64,000 nt of DNA, taken from assembly GCA_025782575.1 (NCBI GenBank), contig JALGYY010000044.1, positions 60,973 to 124,972 on the forward strand, read 5' to 3'. The notes under the pieces were generated by a model, which saw only the letters and a list, made by a program, of their open reading frames with translations, was not told where the DNA came from and searched no databases. Position numbers and translations under genes: made by a program. Every line of letters begins with the position of its first letter. Within the stretch, counting starts at the first letter, position 1. Shown here in pieces: positions 11,544 through 19,557 of the stretch. Origin of the DNA: a bacterium (GTDB lineage Bacteria; Orphanbacterota; Orphanbacteria; Orphanbacterales; Orphanbacteraceae).

Positions 11544-12749
11544 TTATTCGAGAATCTCGGCGATCACACCGGCGCCGACCGTACGGCCACCTTCTCGAAT
11601 CGCGAACCGAAGCGATTTCTCCATAGCGATCGGAGTGTGGAGCTCCACGTTCATCTCGACGTTATCGCCGGGCATCACCATCTCGCGTCCCTCGGGGAGG
11701 GTAAGCGAACCGGTTACATCCGTAGTACGGAAGAAGAACTGCGGCCGATAACCGTTGAAGAACGGTGTGTGACGGCCCCCTTCGTCCTTCGTCAAGATGT
11801 AGACCTCGCCGCGGAACTTGGTATGGGGCTTCACAGAGCCGGGAGCCGCGAGAACCATGCCGCGCTCCAGATCATCCTTGTCCATACCCCGGAGCAGCAG
11901 GCCGATGTTGTCACCTGCCTGGGCGCTGTCCATCAGCTTCCGGAACATCTCAACACCGGTGACCGTTGTCTGTACGATGTCTCTCAGGCCGACACGCTCC
12001 ACCTTGTCACCAACCTTGATCGTTCCACGTTCCACACGGCCGGTACCTACAGTACCGCGACCGGTGATCGAGAAGACGTCCTCTACAGCGAGCAGGAACG
12101 GCTTGTCGTTTTCCCGAGCCGGCTCAGGAATGAACGTATCGATCGCTTCCATCAGCTCCGTGATGCACTTCGAAGCCTCTGGATCGGTCGGGTTATTCAT
12201 TGCCAGCAGTGCGGCACCGCGAATAACGGGAGTGTCGTCACCGGGAAAATCATACGCGCTGAGGAGCTCACGAACCTCGAGCTCGACGAGATCGACAAGC
12301 TCAGGATCATCAACGGTGTCGACTTTGTTCAGGAAAACGACGATATGGGGCACGTTCACCTGGCGGGCGAGGAGCACATGCTCACGAGTCTGCGGCATCG
12401 GGCCGTCAGAAGCGCTCACCACCAGAATTGCGCCGTCCATCTGCGCCGCACCGGTAACCATGTTCTTCACATAGTCAGCATGCCCGGGGCAATCGATGTG
12501 CGCATAATGTCGCAAATCCGACTCGTACTCGACGTGCGAGGTCGCAATGGTCAGGATTTTGGTGGCATCGCGCCGACCCTGTGATTCAGAAGCTTTCGCG
12601 ACCTCGTCATAGGTGATCGCGGTAGCCAATCCCTTGGCTCCCTGAACCGCGGTAATCGCGGACGTGAGCGTCGTCTTGCCATGATCGACGTGGCCGATCG
12701 TTCCCACATTCACATGTGGCTTCGTGCGTTCGAACTTCTCCTTTGCCAT
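11544..12749 (-). CDS. tuf: Translation elongation factor Tu with divergent switch I
   Basis: EF-Tu delivers aminoacyl-tRNA to the ribosome as a GTPase. The P-loop GHVDHGKT (residues 19-26), DCPGHAD with catalytic His90, NKVD, and normal domains 2 and 3 ending in [11 protein letters not shown] are all present (401 aa). Switch I is odd: the usual KARGITI is replaced by [13 protein letters not shown] (residues 56-68), and this stretch is about 6 residues longer than in E. coli. Thr67, equivalent to the Mg-binding Thr of switch I, is kept. The G5 motif reads GAAL instead of GSAL. I recall a similar switch I in planctomycete EF-Tu. It follows the tRNA cluster; no rpmG lies between tuf and secE. 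Confidence 0.96.
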   Translation of the reverse strand: MAKEKFERTKPHVNVGTIGHVDHGKTTLTSAITAVQGAKGLATAITYDEVAKASESQGRRDATKILTIATSHVEYESDLRHYAHIDCPGHADYVKNMVTGAAQMDGAILVVSASDGPMPQTREHVLLARQVNVPHIVVFLNKVDTVDDPELVDLVELEVRELLSAYDFPGDDTPVIRGAALLAMNNPTDPEASKCITELMEAIDTFIPEPARENDKPFLLAVEDVFSITGRGTVGTGRVERGTIKVGDKVERVGLRDIVQTTVTGVEMFRKLMDSAQAGDNIGLLLRGMDKDDLERGMVLAAPGSVKPHTKFRGEVYILTKDEGGRHTPFFNGYRPQFFFRTTDVTGSLTLPEGREMVMPGDNVEMNVELHTPIAMEKSLRFAIREGGRTVGAGVIAEILE

Positions 12750-12809
12750 TGGAACCTAACTCCTCCTAGCCATCTCGGCCTCGGCAAAACGCGTCAGGCG
12801 GTGGAATGA

Positions 12810-12885
12810 TGGAGCCCACGACCCGACTTGAACGGGTGACCTATTGCTTACCATGCAATTGCTCTACCAACTGAGCTACGTGGGC
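12810..12885 (-). tRNA. tRNA-Thr (GGT anticodon)
   Basis: The minus strand gives a complete cloverleaf with acceptor GCCCACG/CGTGGGC, anticodon loop ATGGTAA (GGT), T arm with GTTCAAG, and an encoded CCA. It is the last tRNA before tuf, in the same position as E. coli thrT. Confidence 0.97.
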
Positions 12886-12957
12886 ATCCCCATGACACTA
12901 CCGGTCATGTACCGCCAGGACGCCTGATTGCGATTCATCCTCTATCTCAAGTAAAAC

Positions 12958-13034
12958 TGGAGCGGGAAACGGGACTCGAACCCGCGACCCTCAGCTTGGA
13001 AGGCTGATGCTCTAGCCAACTGAGCTATTCCCGC
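12958..13034 (-). tRNA. tRNA-Gly (TCC anticodon)
   Basis: Acceptor GCGGGAA pairs with TTCCCGC, the anticodon stem TCAGC/GCTGA carries loop CTTCCAA (TCC), and the T arm has GGTTCGAGTCC. The 3' CCA is encoded. The order Thr-Tyr-Gly-Thr-tuf matches the E. coli thrU-tyrU-glyT-thrT-tufB unit. Confidence 0.97.
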
Positions 13035-13162
13035 GCCCGGCGAGCCTCTCGGCCTTGGCTTCGCGACTCGCCTATTTATCCTTCCAGACTCCGGAAGGTA
13101 TGGGACCGATGGCGGCTCGAAGGCCGGCCGGCGATCCCGCAGTTAACCTGTTCGATCAAATC

Positions 13163-13244
13163 TGGGGAGGGGAGGATTCGAACCTCCGAAGGCTTCGCCG
13201 ACAGATTTACAGTCTGTTCCCTTTGGCCACTCGGGAACCTCCCC
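13163..13244 (-). tRNA. tRNA-Tyr (GTA anticodon)
   Basis: This is a class II tRNA with a long variable arm. Acceptor GGGGAGG pairs with CCTCCCC, and the anticodon stem CAGA/TCTG encloses a loop containing GTA. The variable stem is followed by a T arm GGAGGTTCGAATCCTCC. CCA is not encoded. Confidence 0.97.
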
Positions 13245-13306
13245 TGAAGTTCCATCCTCTTTTTTCTCACCGCCTTGCGGGCGTCTCTCGCAGCAGATTC
13301 AGGCTG

Positions 13307-13382
13307 TGGAGCTGGCGAGAGGACTTGAACCCCCAACAACCTCATTACAAGTGAGGTGCTCTACCAATTGAGCTACGCCAGC
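13307..13382 (-). tRNA. tRNA-Thr (TGT anticodon)
   Basis: Acceptor GCTGGCG/CGCCAGC, anticodon stem CCTCA/TGAGG with loop CTTGTAA (TGT), a normal T arm and an encoded CCA are all visible. It is the first gene of the long minus-strand transcript. Confidence 0.97.
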
Positions 13383-13423
13383 CCTTTTTGTGACAGACAT
13401 AGCTACGCAGAGACAGAACACGG

Positions 13424-13452
13424 AGCGTAGCAACGCCTAACTGCAGTGTCAA
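13424..13452 (-). promoter_or_regulatory. Sigma-70-type promoter of the tRNA-tuf-rpl-rpo transcript
   Basis: On the minus strand TTGACA (13452-13447) is followed after exactly 17 bp by TACGCT (13429-13424). It lies about 40 bp upstream of the first tRNA, as expected for a strong stable-RNA promoter. No other good promoter is visible before tuf. Confidence 0.75.
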
Positions 13453-13651
13453 CAGCAAAAGCGGAACTTTTCTCATGTTTTTCTTGAATGCCTGGCGCCG
13501 GATCAGCTGGAGCCAATCGTGGGGAACCGGAATCCCTTGCTCCTTTTGTCGACGCCTTGAATATGATACTTTTCCTTTATCTTCCCGTCAACAGCGCGGG
13601 AGCAAATCCGGGGAATAAGAGAATCCAGGTGAGTGCCGAGCCTCTCGACCG

Positions 13652-15562
13652 ATGATGAACGATCAATCCTCAAAAAATGGCCGGTTGATCCTGCTCCTCG
13701 TGCTAATCGCGCTGATTCCGCGTGCCCTTTTCCTGTTTCAGGCTGTCGAGGTTCCCCTGTTCGACTCTTTTTACCTCGACTCGGCTTCGTACGACCGTTG
13801 GGCTCAAAGACTCGCCGGCGGGGAGTGGATGGGGGAGCGCCCTTTCCACATGGCACCTGTATATCCTTATATCCTTGGCGTTTACTACAAGCTGGCCGGA
13901 CGGGACCTGTTGGGTGTTCGAGTGTTACAGCACCTGATGGGCGCTATGAGTGCTGCCCTCATTTTCCTGATCGGCCGGCGTCTCTTCGGGCGAGGGGGCG
14001 CCTGGATCGCCTTTATTCTGGCAGCCGGCTACGGCCCCTTCGTCTACTTCGAAGGTCAGCTCCTCGCATCGGCGCTCGGCGTCTTTCTGGGCGTATTGGC
14101 GCTCTGGCTTCTGATTCGTTCGCTCCAATCAGAGGGGAAAGGGATCGCCCTGGCCGGCCTGGCACTTGGAATCGGATCGGTCGCCCGGCCTAATCTCTTG
14201 TTTTTCATGCCGTTAGCAGCTGCGTGGATCCTAGTGTCCGAAAAGAATCGCTTTCGGAAGGTCCTGCCCTATCTAGGGGCTTTCGTGATCGCCCTCACGC
14301 CGGCGGCGATCCACAATTATGCCCTGTCGGGTGAGTTCATCCTGATTTCATCTCACGGGGGCATCAGCTTCTATCTGGGGAACAACGATTTTACTCAGGG
14401 GACCTATGTCCCACCTCCCGAATTCGCCGGAAATCCTGAGGCGATCGATATTTACGATTCGAAGCGGATTGCTGAGCGGGAGAGCGGGAGGTCCTTGTCC
14501 TCCAAGGAGATTCAGGGTTACTGGTATGGTCAGAGCTTCGAGTGGATGGCACGCCGGCCGGGCGACTTCCTCAAGTTATTGGCTCGCAAGACGTTGCTCT
14601 ATTTGAACGGTTATGAGATCCCGCTCGATGTGAACTATGAGTTCGATAGAAAGCTCTACCCGGTCTTCCGGATCCTGCCGGTAACCATGGCGCTCATCAT
14701 CCCGCTCGCCCTGCTCGGTATCCCCCTCGCCTTTCGCGCTGAGAAAAGGAGCCTGCTCCTCTTTCTGTTTGCCGCGGCAAACGGGGCCTCGGTAATCGCC
14801 TTCTTCGTTACCGCCCGCTATCGCCAGACAGGTGTGCCTGCCATGCTGCTTCTGGCGGCTTTCGCCCTCTATTATATGTACCAGGCCGCCCGGGAACGGA
14901 AGTGGCGGACTCTCGGCGCGTCGATAGCGGCGTTTCTGCTCCTCTCGATTCCCGCCCGGCTGGAACTCTACCCGGGCAAAGTGACCGGCGATGCCCGCTC
15001 ACTCGGAATCGTCGGAAGGGCATACGCACATGCGGGGGAGCCTGCAAAAGCGGAGAGGTATCTTCGTCGGGCTCTCGACCTCGTCCCGGAACACGTGGAC
15101 AGCCGGATGAATCTGGGGAATCTGTATTATGAAACCGGGCGCTACCAGGAGGCTGTCGAACAGTTCGGCGAGGCAACGACAATCGCACCCCGGTTCCTGG
15201 GAGCCTGGAACAATCTGGGCAATGCACTTCGTGAGGCGGGAGATCCGGAAGCGGCGCTCCGCGTGATCGCCCACGCCCTCGAGATCGAGCCCCGATTCGC
15301 CGGCGGCCATAACAACAGGGGATACACACTCACCCGGCTTGGCCGGATCGAAGAGGCTGATAGCGCTTTTCGCTCCGCTATCGAAATCGATCCGGCCATG
15401 GTGGACGCCTGGGCGAACTGGGCTGATATGCTGATCGCCGGCGGCAGGCCTGGAGAAGGGGCCCGTGTACTTGATGACGGGATTCGCGCCACCGGGGGAC
15501 ACGCGGGACTCCGGGCGAAACGCCGCGCCCTCAATCAGATCGAAGAGCAGGACAGCCCGTGA
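13652..15562 (+). CDS. GT39-like integral membrane glycosyltransferase with C-terminal TPRs
   Basis: The 636-aa protein begins with a GT-C-like fold. After the first TM helix comes a loop with acidic residues (FDSFYLDSASYDRW, about residues 38-51), then about ten further hydrophobic helices to residue 430. PMT/ArnT-type enzymes use such loops to transfer sugars from polyprenyl-phosphate donors. From about residue 440 the protein becomes soluble with four TPR-like repeats (for example YLRRALDLVPEHVDSRMNLGNLYYETGRYQEA, residues shown in part), probably periplasmic. Two codons (ATG ATG) compete as start. The next gene overlaps by 4 nt (GTGA). Two similar proteins lie at 29409-31565 and 60205-62313. 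Substrate unknown. Confidence 0.8.
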   Translation: MMNDQSSKNGRLILLLVLIALIPRALFLFQAVEVPLFDSFYLDSASYDRWAQRLAGGEWMGERPFHMAPVYPYILGVYYKLAGRDLLGVRVLQHLMGAMSAALIFLIGRRLFGRGGAWIAFILAAGYGPFVYFEGQLLASALGVFLGVLALWLLIRSLQSEGKGIALAGLALGIGSVARPNLLFFMPLAAAWILVSEKNRFRKVLPYLGAFVIALTPAAIHNYALSGEFILISSHGGISFYLGNNDFTQGTYVPPPEFAGNPEAIDIYDSKRIAERESGRSLSSKEIQGYWYGQSFEWMARRPGDFLKLLARKTLLYLNGYEIPLDVNYEFDRKLYPVFRILPVTMALIIPLALLGIPLAFRAEKRSLLLFLFAAANGASVIAFFVTARYRQTGVPAMLLLAAFALYYMYQAARERKWRTLGASIAAFLLLSIPARLELYPGKVTGDARSLGIVGRAYAHAGEPAKAERYLRRALDLVPEHVDSRMNLGNLYYETGRYQEAVEQFGEATTIAPRFLGAWNNLGNALREAGDPEAALRVIAHALEIEPRFAGGHNNRGYTLTRLGRIEEADSAFRSAIEIDPAMVDAWANWADMLIAGGRPGEGARVLDDGIRATGGHAGLRAKRRALNQIEEQDSP

Positions 15563-16557
15563 GCGAGAACCGCATCTCCATTATCGTCCCGGTCCGTAAC
15601 GCTGTATCGACAATGGGACGGTGCCTTGAGGCAATCTATGGGTCGACCACCCGACCCCACGAAGTCGTGGTAATCGACGACGGCTGCACGGACGGTACGA
15701 TGGACGTGGTGCGGGGGTTCCCCGCCCGGATCGTGAAGAGCGAGGGGAGTGGGGGGGTGGCAGCGGCTCGGAACCAGGGATCGGCCGCTACAGAAGGAGA
15801 GGTGCTCTTCTTCCTCGATGCCGATGTCATCCTGGAGCCGGGGGCGCTCGCCGCCGCACGGGATGCGATGGCTGACGGAAACCTGGCTGTCGCCGTTGGA
15901 CTGCAGTCGGCGGAATCGCCCTACTCGAACGCCACCAGCGTCTACAAAAACCTCTGGCTCAGATATACATACCGGATTCGCGCGGGCCGGTTTGCCGTGC
16001 TCTATTCGAGCGCGGTCGCGATCCGTCGTACCGACTTCGAGCGGGTGGACGGATTCGACACGAACTACCGGCAGCCGAACATCGAGGACTCCGAACTGGG
16101 GATGCGGATTTCCGAGGCCGGCGGACGGGTCGATCTGGTGCCGGGAATCGAATTCCTGCATATCAAGCGTTACGATGTCATTTCCATGCTCCGTACAGAC
16201 TTCCATCGTACGGTCGGCATGACGAAAGTACAGCTTCGCGATCGATTTCAACGGATCCGCCGCGAGAACTACACCTCCATCCCCACCTCTTTTCTCATCT
16301 CCTGCCTCTCCCCCTGGCTTGTAGTGATCGCCTGGTTGGCGGGTTTCCGCCCCGGTCCGGTTGCATGGCCTCTACTTCTCCTGTCACCCGCGCTGCCGAT
16401 CGCCCTCCTGAACATAGGATGGCTCCGTTATCTCGCCCGGCGCATGGACCTTCGCCTCGCCTGGAAAGGGGTTCTCCTGCTGCACCTCGATGTAGCGGCC
16501 GTCAACGCGGGCTTCGCCTGGGGCGTGCTCGAATACCTTACAGGGAAACGATACTGA
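15559..16557 (+). CDS. Family 2 glycosyltransferase, membrane-anchored
   Basis: The protein has an N-terminal GT-A domain with ISIIVPVRNAVSTMGRCLEAI, the nucleotide-binding VVIDDGCTDGT, and the DxD-type FFLDADVILEPG near residue 92. A GxDxxYxxxxxEDxELGMRI-like segment near residues 170-185 is the usual acceptor/catalytic region. Two hydrophobic helices near residues 245-300 anchor it to the membrane. GTG start 15559 overlaps the previous stop (GTGA), so the two genes are translationally coupled and likely act on the same glycan. Acceptor and sugar cannot be told from sequence. A long inverted repeat follows at 16621. Confidence 0.88.
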   Translation: MSENRISIIVPVRNAVSTMGRCLEAIYGSTTRPHEVVVIDDGCTDGTMDVVRGFPARIVKSEGSGGVAAARNQGSAATEGEVLFFLDADVILEPGALAAARDAMADGNLAVAVGLQSAESPYSNATSVYKNLWLRYTYRIRAGRFAVLYSSAVAIRRTDFERVDGFDTNYRQPNIEDSELGMRISEAGGRVDLVPGIEFLHIKRYDVISMLRTDFHRTVGMTKVQLRDRFQRIRRENYTSIPTSFLISCLSPWLVVIAWLAGFRPGPVAWPLLLLSPALPIALLNIGWLRYLARRMDLRLAWKGVLLLHLDVAAVNAGFAWGVLEYLTGKRY

Positions 16558-16620
16558 GAGGTGGGGCGGTTGCCGAACGGCTGCCACGGCAGCGGCAAGC
16601 GTCCTGGTCGGCGCGAGACG

Positions 16621-16754
16621 AGCCCGTGGGACCATGTAGTTCTGGGGAGTTCTGGGGAGTTCTGGGGACACAATACTTAATTCCCCCGACCCATCTTGGC
16701 GGAATTAAGTATTGTGTCCCCAGAACTCCCCAGAACTACATGGTCCCACGGGCT
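16621..16754. repeat. Long intergenic inverted repeat, copy 1
   Basis: The arms, about 60 nt each, are almost perfectly complementary around the core GACACAATACTTAATTCC and GGAATTAAGTATTGTGTC. The outer arms AGCCCGTGGGACCATGTAG / CTACATGGTCCCACGGGCT also pair. The left arm carries three tandem TTCTGGGGAG units and the right arm two, so one 10-bp unit is unpaired. The same core occurs at 36870-36943. The form suggests a REP/MITE-like element that can fold into a long hairpin and may also stop transcription of the gene on its left. No transposase lies nearby. Confidence 0.85.
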
Positions 16755-16766
16755 GTATCGAAAGTT

Positions 16767-16794
16767 TGAACCGGATGGGAGATCGGGGCGACCT
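16767..16794 (+). promoter_or_regulatory. Possible ECF-type promoter upstream of the sigma factor
   Basis: TGAACC and CGACCT are separated by 16 bp and lie 34 nt before the ECF sigma gene. The AAC-containing -35 element is typical of ECF promoters and would allow autoregulation. The -10 match is weak, so this is only a candidate. Confidence 0.3.
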
Positions 16795-16827
16795 ATCAAG
16801 TGAAGCCGGTAGACAAGTTGAGGGTTC

Positions 16828-17370
16828 ATGAAGCGCAGCAGCGATCGAGTCTATGACGAGCTCCTCGTCCTGCACGCGCAGGATGGAGAGAACGAGGCGC
16901 TCAATGAACTCGTCAGACGCTGGCAGCCCCGCCTGATTGCCTATGCGATCCGGGTGACCGGGCATAGAGAGGCAGCAAGGGATATCACCCAGGAAGCGTG
17001 GCTGGCGATGGTCCGGTCGCTTCGAAAGTTGGATGATCCCGCCCGATTTCCCGCCTGGGCTTATCGGATCGTGAAGAACAAGTGCATTGACTGGATTCGC
17101 TCACGGCAACGGCAGAGGGCTGGCGAGGAAAAGATCGAGATGGAGCTGAAGATCGATGCCGGCCTGGATCATTCAGGAGACGAAATCGCCGCCCTTCGTA
17201 AGATGATCGCGAAGCTCCCGGAGGAGAGTCGCCAGGTTTTGATCATGCATTACACAGAAGGATTCAGCACCGCGGAGATCGGAGATGCTCTCGGAATTCC
17301 GCGGGGGACAGTCAAGTCGAGATTGCATCACGCTCGATTGGCACTGAAAACAATGCTCGGCACGAAGTAA
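16828..17370 (+). CDS. ECF-subfamily RNA polymerase sigma factor
   Basis: The 180-aa protein has sigma region 2 (LVRRWQPRLIAYAIRVTGHREAARDITQEAWLAM...FPAWAYRIVKNKCIDWIR) at about residues 28-90. Region 4 has the HTH segment KLPEESRQVLIMHYTEGFSTAEIGDALGIPRGTVKSRLHHAR at about residues 128-170. There is no region 1 or 3, which defines the ECF group. The start ATG 16828 follows TTGAGGG. The next gene, 27 nt downstream, encodes a small membrane protein that could be its anti-sigma factor, a common ECF arrangement. Target promoters are unknown. Confidence 0.93.
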   Translation: MKRSSDRVYDELLVLHAQDGENEALNELVRRWQPRLIAYAIRVTGHREAARDITQEAWLAMVRSLRKLDDPARFPAWAYRIVKNKCIDWIRSRQRQRAGEEKIEMELKIDAGLDHSGDEIAALRKMIAKLPEESRQVLIMHYTEGFSTAEIGDALGIPRGTVKSRLHHARLALKTMLGTK

Positions 17371-17397
17371 TCGTCGAGCGACACGAAGGAGGGAGTC

Positions 17398-17808
17398 ATG
17401 GACAAGGAATGGAACGATCGTAAGCTGGACGAGAAAATCCAGAAGGCTCTCGAGAACAGACTTGTAGAAGCGATTCAGAGCGAAGGTGGGAAGGGGAACC
17501 GCTTCGACGAAGAGAGTATTACAGAGCTCATCTCCAACAGCTTCAAGAGTAAAATGAAGTGGGCCATCGTGATCATGTGGTCCAAGCTGATTTTCTCGGT
17601 TCTGATCTCGATCATTTCTGTCGGCATGTTCCTGATTTCCGAGACCACGCGAGCCCAGATCGCATGGTCTACGATGTTTATTATCGGCGTAGCCGGCGTT
17701 GGTATCATGTCCGCGCTTTACTGGATGGAAGTGAACCGCCACTCGATCACACGGGACTTGAAACGTCTCGAGCTGATGGTTGCGAAGCTCGTTGAAGCGC
17801 AGTCGTAG
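17398..17808 (+). CDS. Two-TM membrane protein, possible anti-sigma partner
   Basis: The 136-aa protein has a charged N-terminal cytoplasmic part (about 55 residues), two transmembrane helices near residues 58-80 and 87-108, and a short charged C-terminal helix (RDLKRLELMVAKLVEA). It is preceded by a strong AAGGAGGGAGTC site and lies 27 nt after the ECF sigma gene, so the two are co-transcribed. The size and layout resemble small membrane proteins often paired with ECF sigmas (DUF6768-like is my guess). No zinc-binding anti-sigma motif (HxxxCxxC) is present, so an anti-sigma role rests on context alone. Confidence 0.7.
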   Translation: MDKEWNDRKLDEKIQKALENRLVEAIQSEGGKGNRFDEESITELISNSFKSKMKWAIVIMWSKLIFSVLISIISVGMFLISETTRAQIAWSTMFIIGVAGVGIMSALYWMEVNRHSITRDLKRLELMVAKLVEAQS

Positions 17809-17877
17809 CAGCAGGGACTAGCAAAGCACGTAACGGCGGACAACTTACAATCCCGCGCACATCATCTTGAAAATAAC

Positions 17878-17913
17878 GGTGGCTGCGCCGTTCCGAAGAA
17901 CAGCGCAGCCACC
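17878..17913. terminator. Bidirectional terminator hairpin between convergent genes
   Basis: A perfect 11-bp stem GGTGGCTGCGC/GCGCAGCCACC encloses a second 4-bp stem GTTC-CGAA-GAAC. It lies between the stops of the ECF operon (17808) and the octaheme gene (17976), where a bidirectional terminator is expected. U-runs are poor on both sides. Confidence 0.6.
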
Positions 17914-17975
17914 TGGTTCAGATCTTAAGGTTTGTTGCGCGATACTGTCGATCGCGCGGCTTTCGATCTGCTTCT

Positions 17976-19250
17976 CTAGCGCGCGGCCAATGTCCTGGCG
18001 CTGACCGGATGGATACCGGTCGCCATCGCAGAGAGTTCTTCCAGTGTCCTTTGCGATACGCCGCCGCCAACGCCGTCGGCGTCTTTGTGGCAGCTATAGC
18101 AGGCGAAGTCGAGTGTGACTCTCGCGAGACCGGTCGCGGGATCCTCGAGAACTGTGGTCGATGCGGCCACAATTCCCATTCCCTCTTCTTTATCAACCGC
18201 AGCAGGATTAATCGCCCAGATGTGACTCCTGACGTCCCCTTGATGGATCGTAATTGCGAGGGCGCTCTTGGCCGACTTGGGCATATGACAGTCAACACAG
18301 GCAGGGCCGCCGAAATCGGCACTCAGGTGCGCGACATCGCCACCGTCCAGCGTGTAATCTTCCGCCGCATGACAATCGGTGCAGCTCGTTTTGACGCCGA
18401 TACCCATAGCGACGTCATCGAACATGACCGACGCATGGGGATCGTGGCATTCGCTGCACCCAGGTCCGTTGCCGATTGCGTGAGGCGAGTGGAGCCACTC
18501 ATCATACTGTTCATGATGCTCGATGAATCCACCTGACGCGGCGATACGGTTCAGAGCATCGCGGGTATGGCAGCGACCACACTGCTCAGACGAATTGTCC
18601 ACTTCCAGTGCGTTCAGATCGGGTGCCAGCACATGCAGGCTTCCCCTGCCGTGGCACTCTTCGCAGTGAATGCCGCCGGCGAAGAACGTGCCGTACATGC
18701 CCGGCATGCCATCCTGATTGTCCGTCAGATCACCGTCCGTTGTCGGATCGCTATCCGCTACCCAACCCGTTGTATGGCATTTGCCGCAATCATAAGGCTT
18801 GGTGTTCGGCGGATCAGTCAAGTGATAGTCCGACCATAGATCCTGTTCGAAGTTGTACTGGTTATCTTCGAGACCGGTGATGATCCAGCCATCCTGGTTG
18901 ATGAAGCGCATCTTCCACGCGTATCCACCGATCGTGTAGCTGATATCGGCCCATGTGAATCCGGCGGGTGGTTCGACCGCATCGTTCGGATACTCTGAAA
19001 AGCCGGGGAAGGAGCCTGTCGGTGCCTCACCCAGAATTTTCGTCAGTTTGAATGGGTGGCCCGATTCAACCCACATGTCATATTTTGCCTCGTGACATTC
19101 TTTGCAGGTCTCGGATCCGACGAATGCCAGGACCGGTATTTCCGGGTCGGGGCAGACAATCGGGTCGTCATCATCATCCCCGCAACCGGGCAAGATGAGG
19201 AAGGCCATTGCGAGGGTTAAAGCGTACTTGGCGATTCGGCTCACGGTCAT
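17976..19250 (-). CDS. Octaheme c-type cytochrome lipoprotein
   Basis: The 424-aa protein starts with a lipoprotein signal (LILPGC, Cys23), followed by a GDDDDD acidic spacer. Eight CxxCH haem-binding motifs follow (CKECH, CGKCH, CEECH, CGRCH, CSECH, CTDCH, CVDCH, CYSCH). It should be exported, lipidated and loaded with eight c-type haems in the periplasm or on the outer membrane. The spacing resembles NapC/NrfA-like multihaem electron-transfer proteins, but I cannot assign a substrate. The strong GGAGG before ATG 19250 supports the start. It is divergent from the PAS/sigma-54 activator gene and near two other multihaem genes, so a shared respiratory role is likely. Confidence 0.92.
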   Translation of the reverse strand: MTVSRIAKYALTLAMAFLILPGCGDDDDDPIVCPDPEIPVLAFVGSETCKECHEAKYDMWVESGHPFKLTKILGEAPTGSFPGFSEYPNDAVEPPAGFTWADISYTIGGYAWKMRFINQDGWIITGLEDNQYNFEQDLWSDYHLTDPPNTKPYDCGKCHTTGWVADSDPTTDGDLTDNQDGMPGMYGTFFAGGIHCEECHGRGSLHVLAPDLNALEVDNSSEQCGRCHTRDALNRIAASGGFIEHHEQYDEWLHSPHAIGNGPGCSECHDPHASVMFDDVAMGIGVKTSCTDCHAAEDYTLDGGDVAHLSADFGGPACVDCHMPKSAKSALAITIHQGDVRSHIWAINPAAVDKEEGMGIVAASTTVLEDPATGLARVTLDFACYSCHKDADGVGGGVSQRTLEELSAMATGIHPVSARTLAAR

Positions 19251-19557
19251 GGGGGACCTCCTGTCACAGGTTCCTGTAATCCACCGGGATCAACCCAGGC
19301 GGGCTCCTGCCTAAATTCACTGCTTTGCAACACTAGTTCAAGATAAATCGCTCAACTACTCATCTTTTTTCATAAAAGTTTGTCAGCCCTAACTCTTTGC
19401 AGTCGTGGCTGTTCTCGCAAACCGAGTCCAGCCGATCTCCGCGTCGAGCCGTTCCAAATCGACTCTGCTCGTGGAAAATTATGTTGCACCAGGGTCCGGT
19501 AACGCCGACCCTATAATCGTCCGACAGCACCGCCCCGGGTGATACGGAAAGCCCATT
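19251..19557. other. Intergenic control region between octaheme gene and PAS activator
   Basis: This 307-bp gap holds no gene. It contains a consensus TATAAT toward the plus-strand activator and two weak -24/-12-like matches described under rejected items. An ACAGG-TT-CCTGT palindrome lies at about 19266-19277, next to the octaheme start, and may be an operator. Confidence 0.5.
19512..19517 (+). promoter_or_regulatory. Consensus -10 element for the PAS/sigma-54 activator gene
   Basis: A perfect TATAAT lies 40 bp before ATG 19558. No good -35 hexamer is found at 16-18 bp, so the promoter may be weak or activator-dependent. Confidence 0.4.

Noticed and set aside
16641-16670. Tandem TTCTGGGGAG units as a CRISPR-like array
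   Set aside because: The units are 10 bp with no spacers and are part of an inverted repeat.
19331-19350. TTGAAC-N5-TTGCA on the minus strand as a sigma-54 promoter of the octaheme gene
   Set aside because: The invariant GG at -24 is TG.
19472-19488. TGGAAAATTATGTTGCA as a sigma-54 promoter for the PAS activator
   Set aside because: The GG and GC are 11 bp apart, not 10, and a consensus TATAAT lies downstream.
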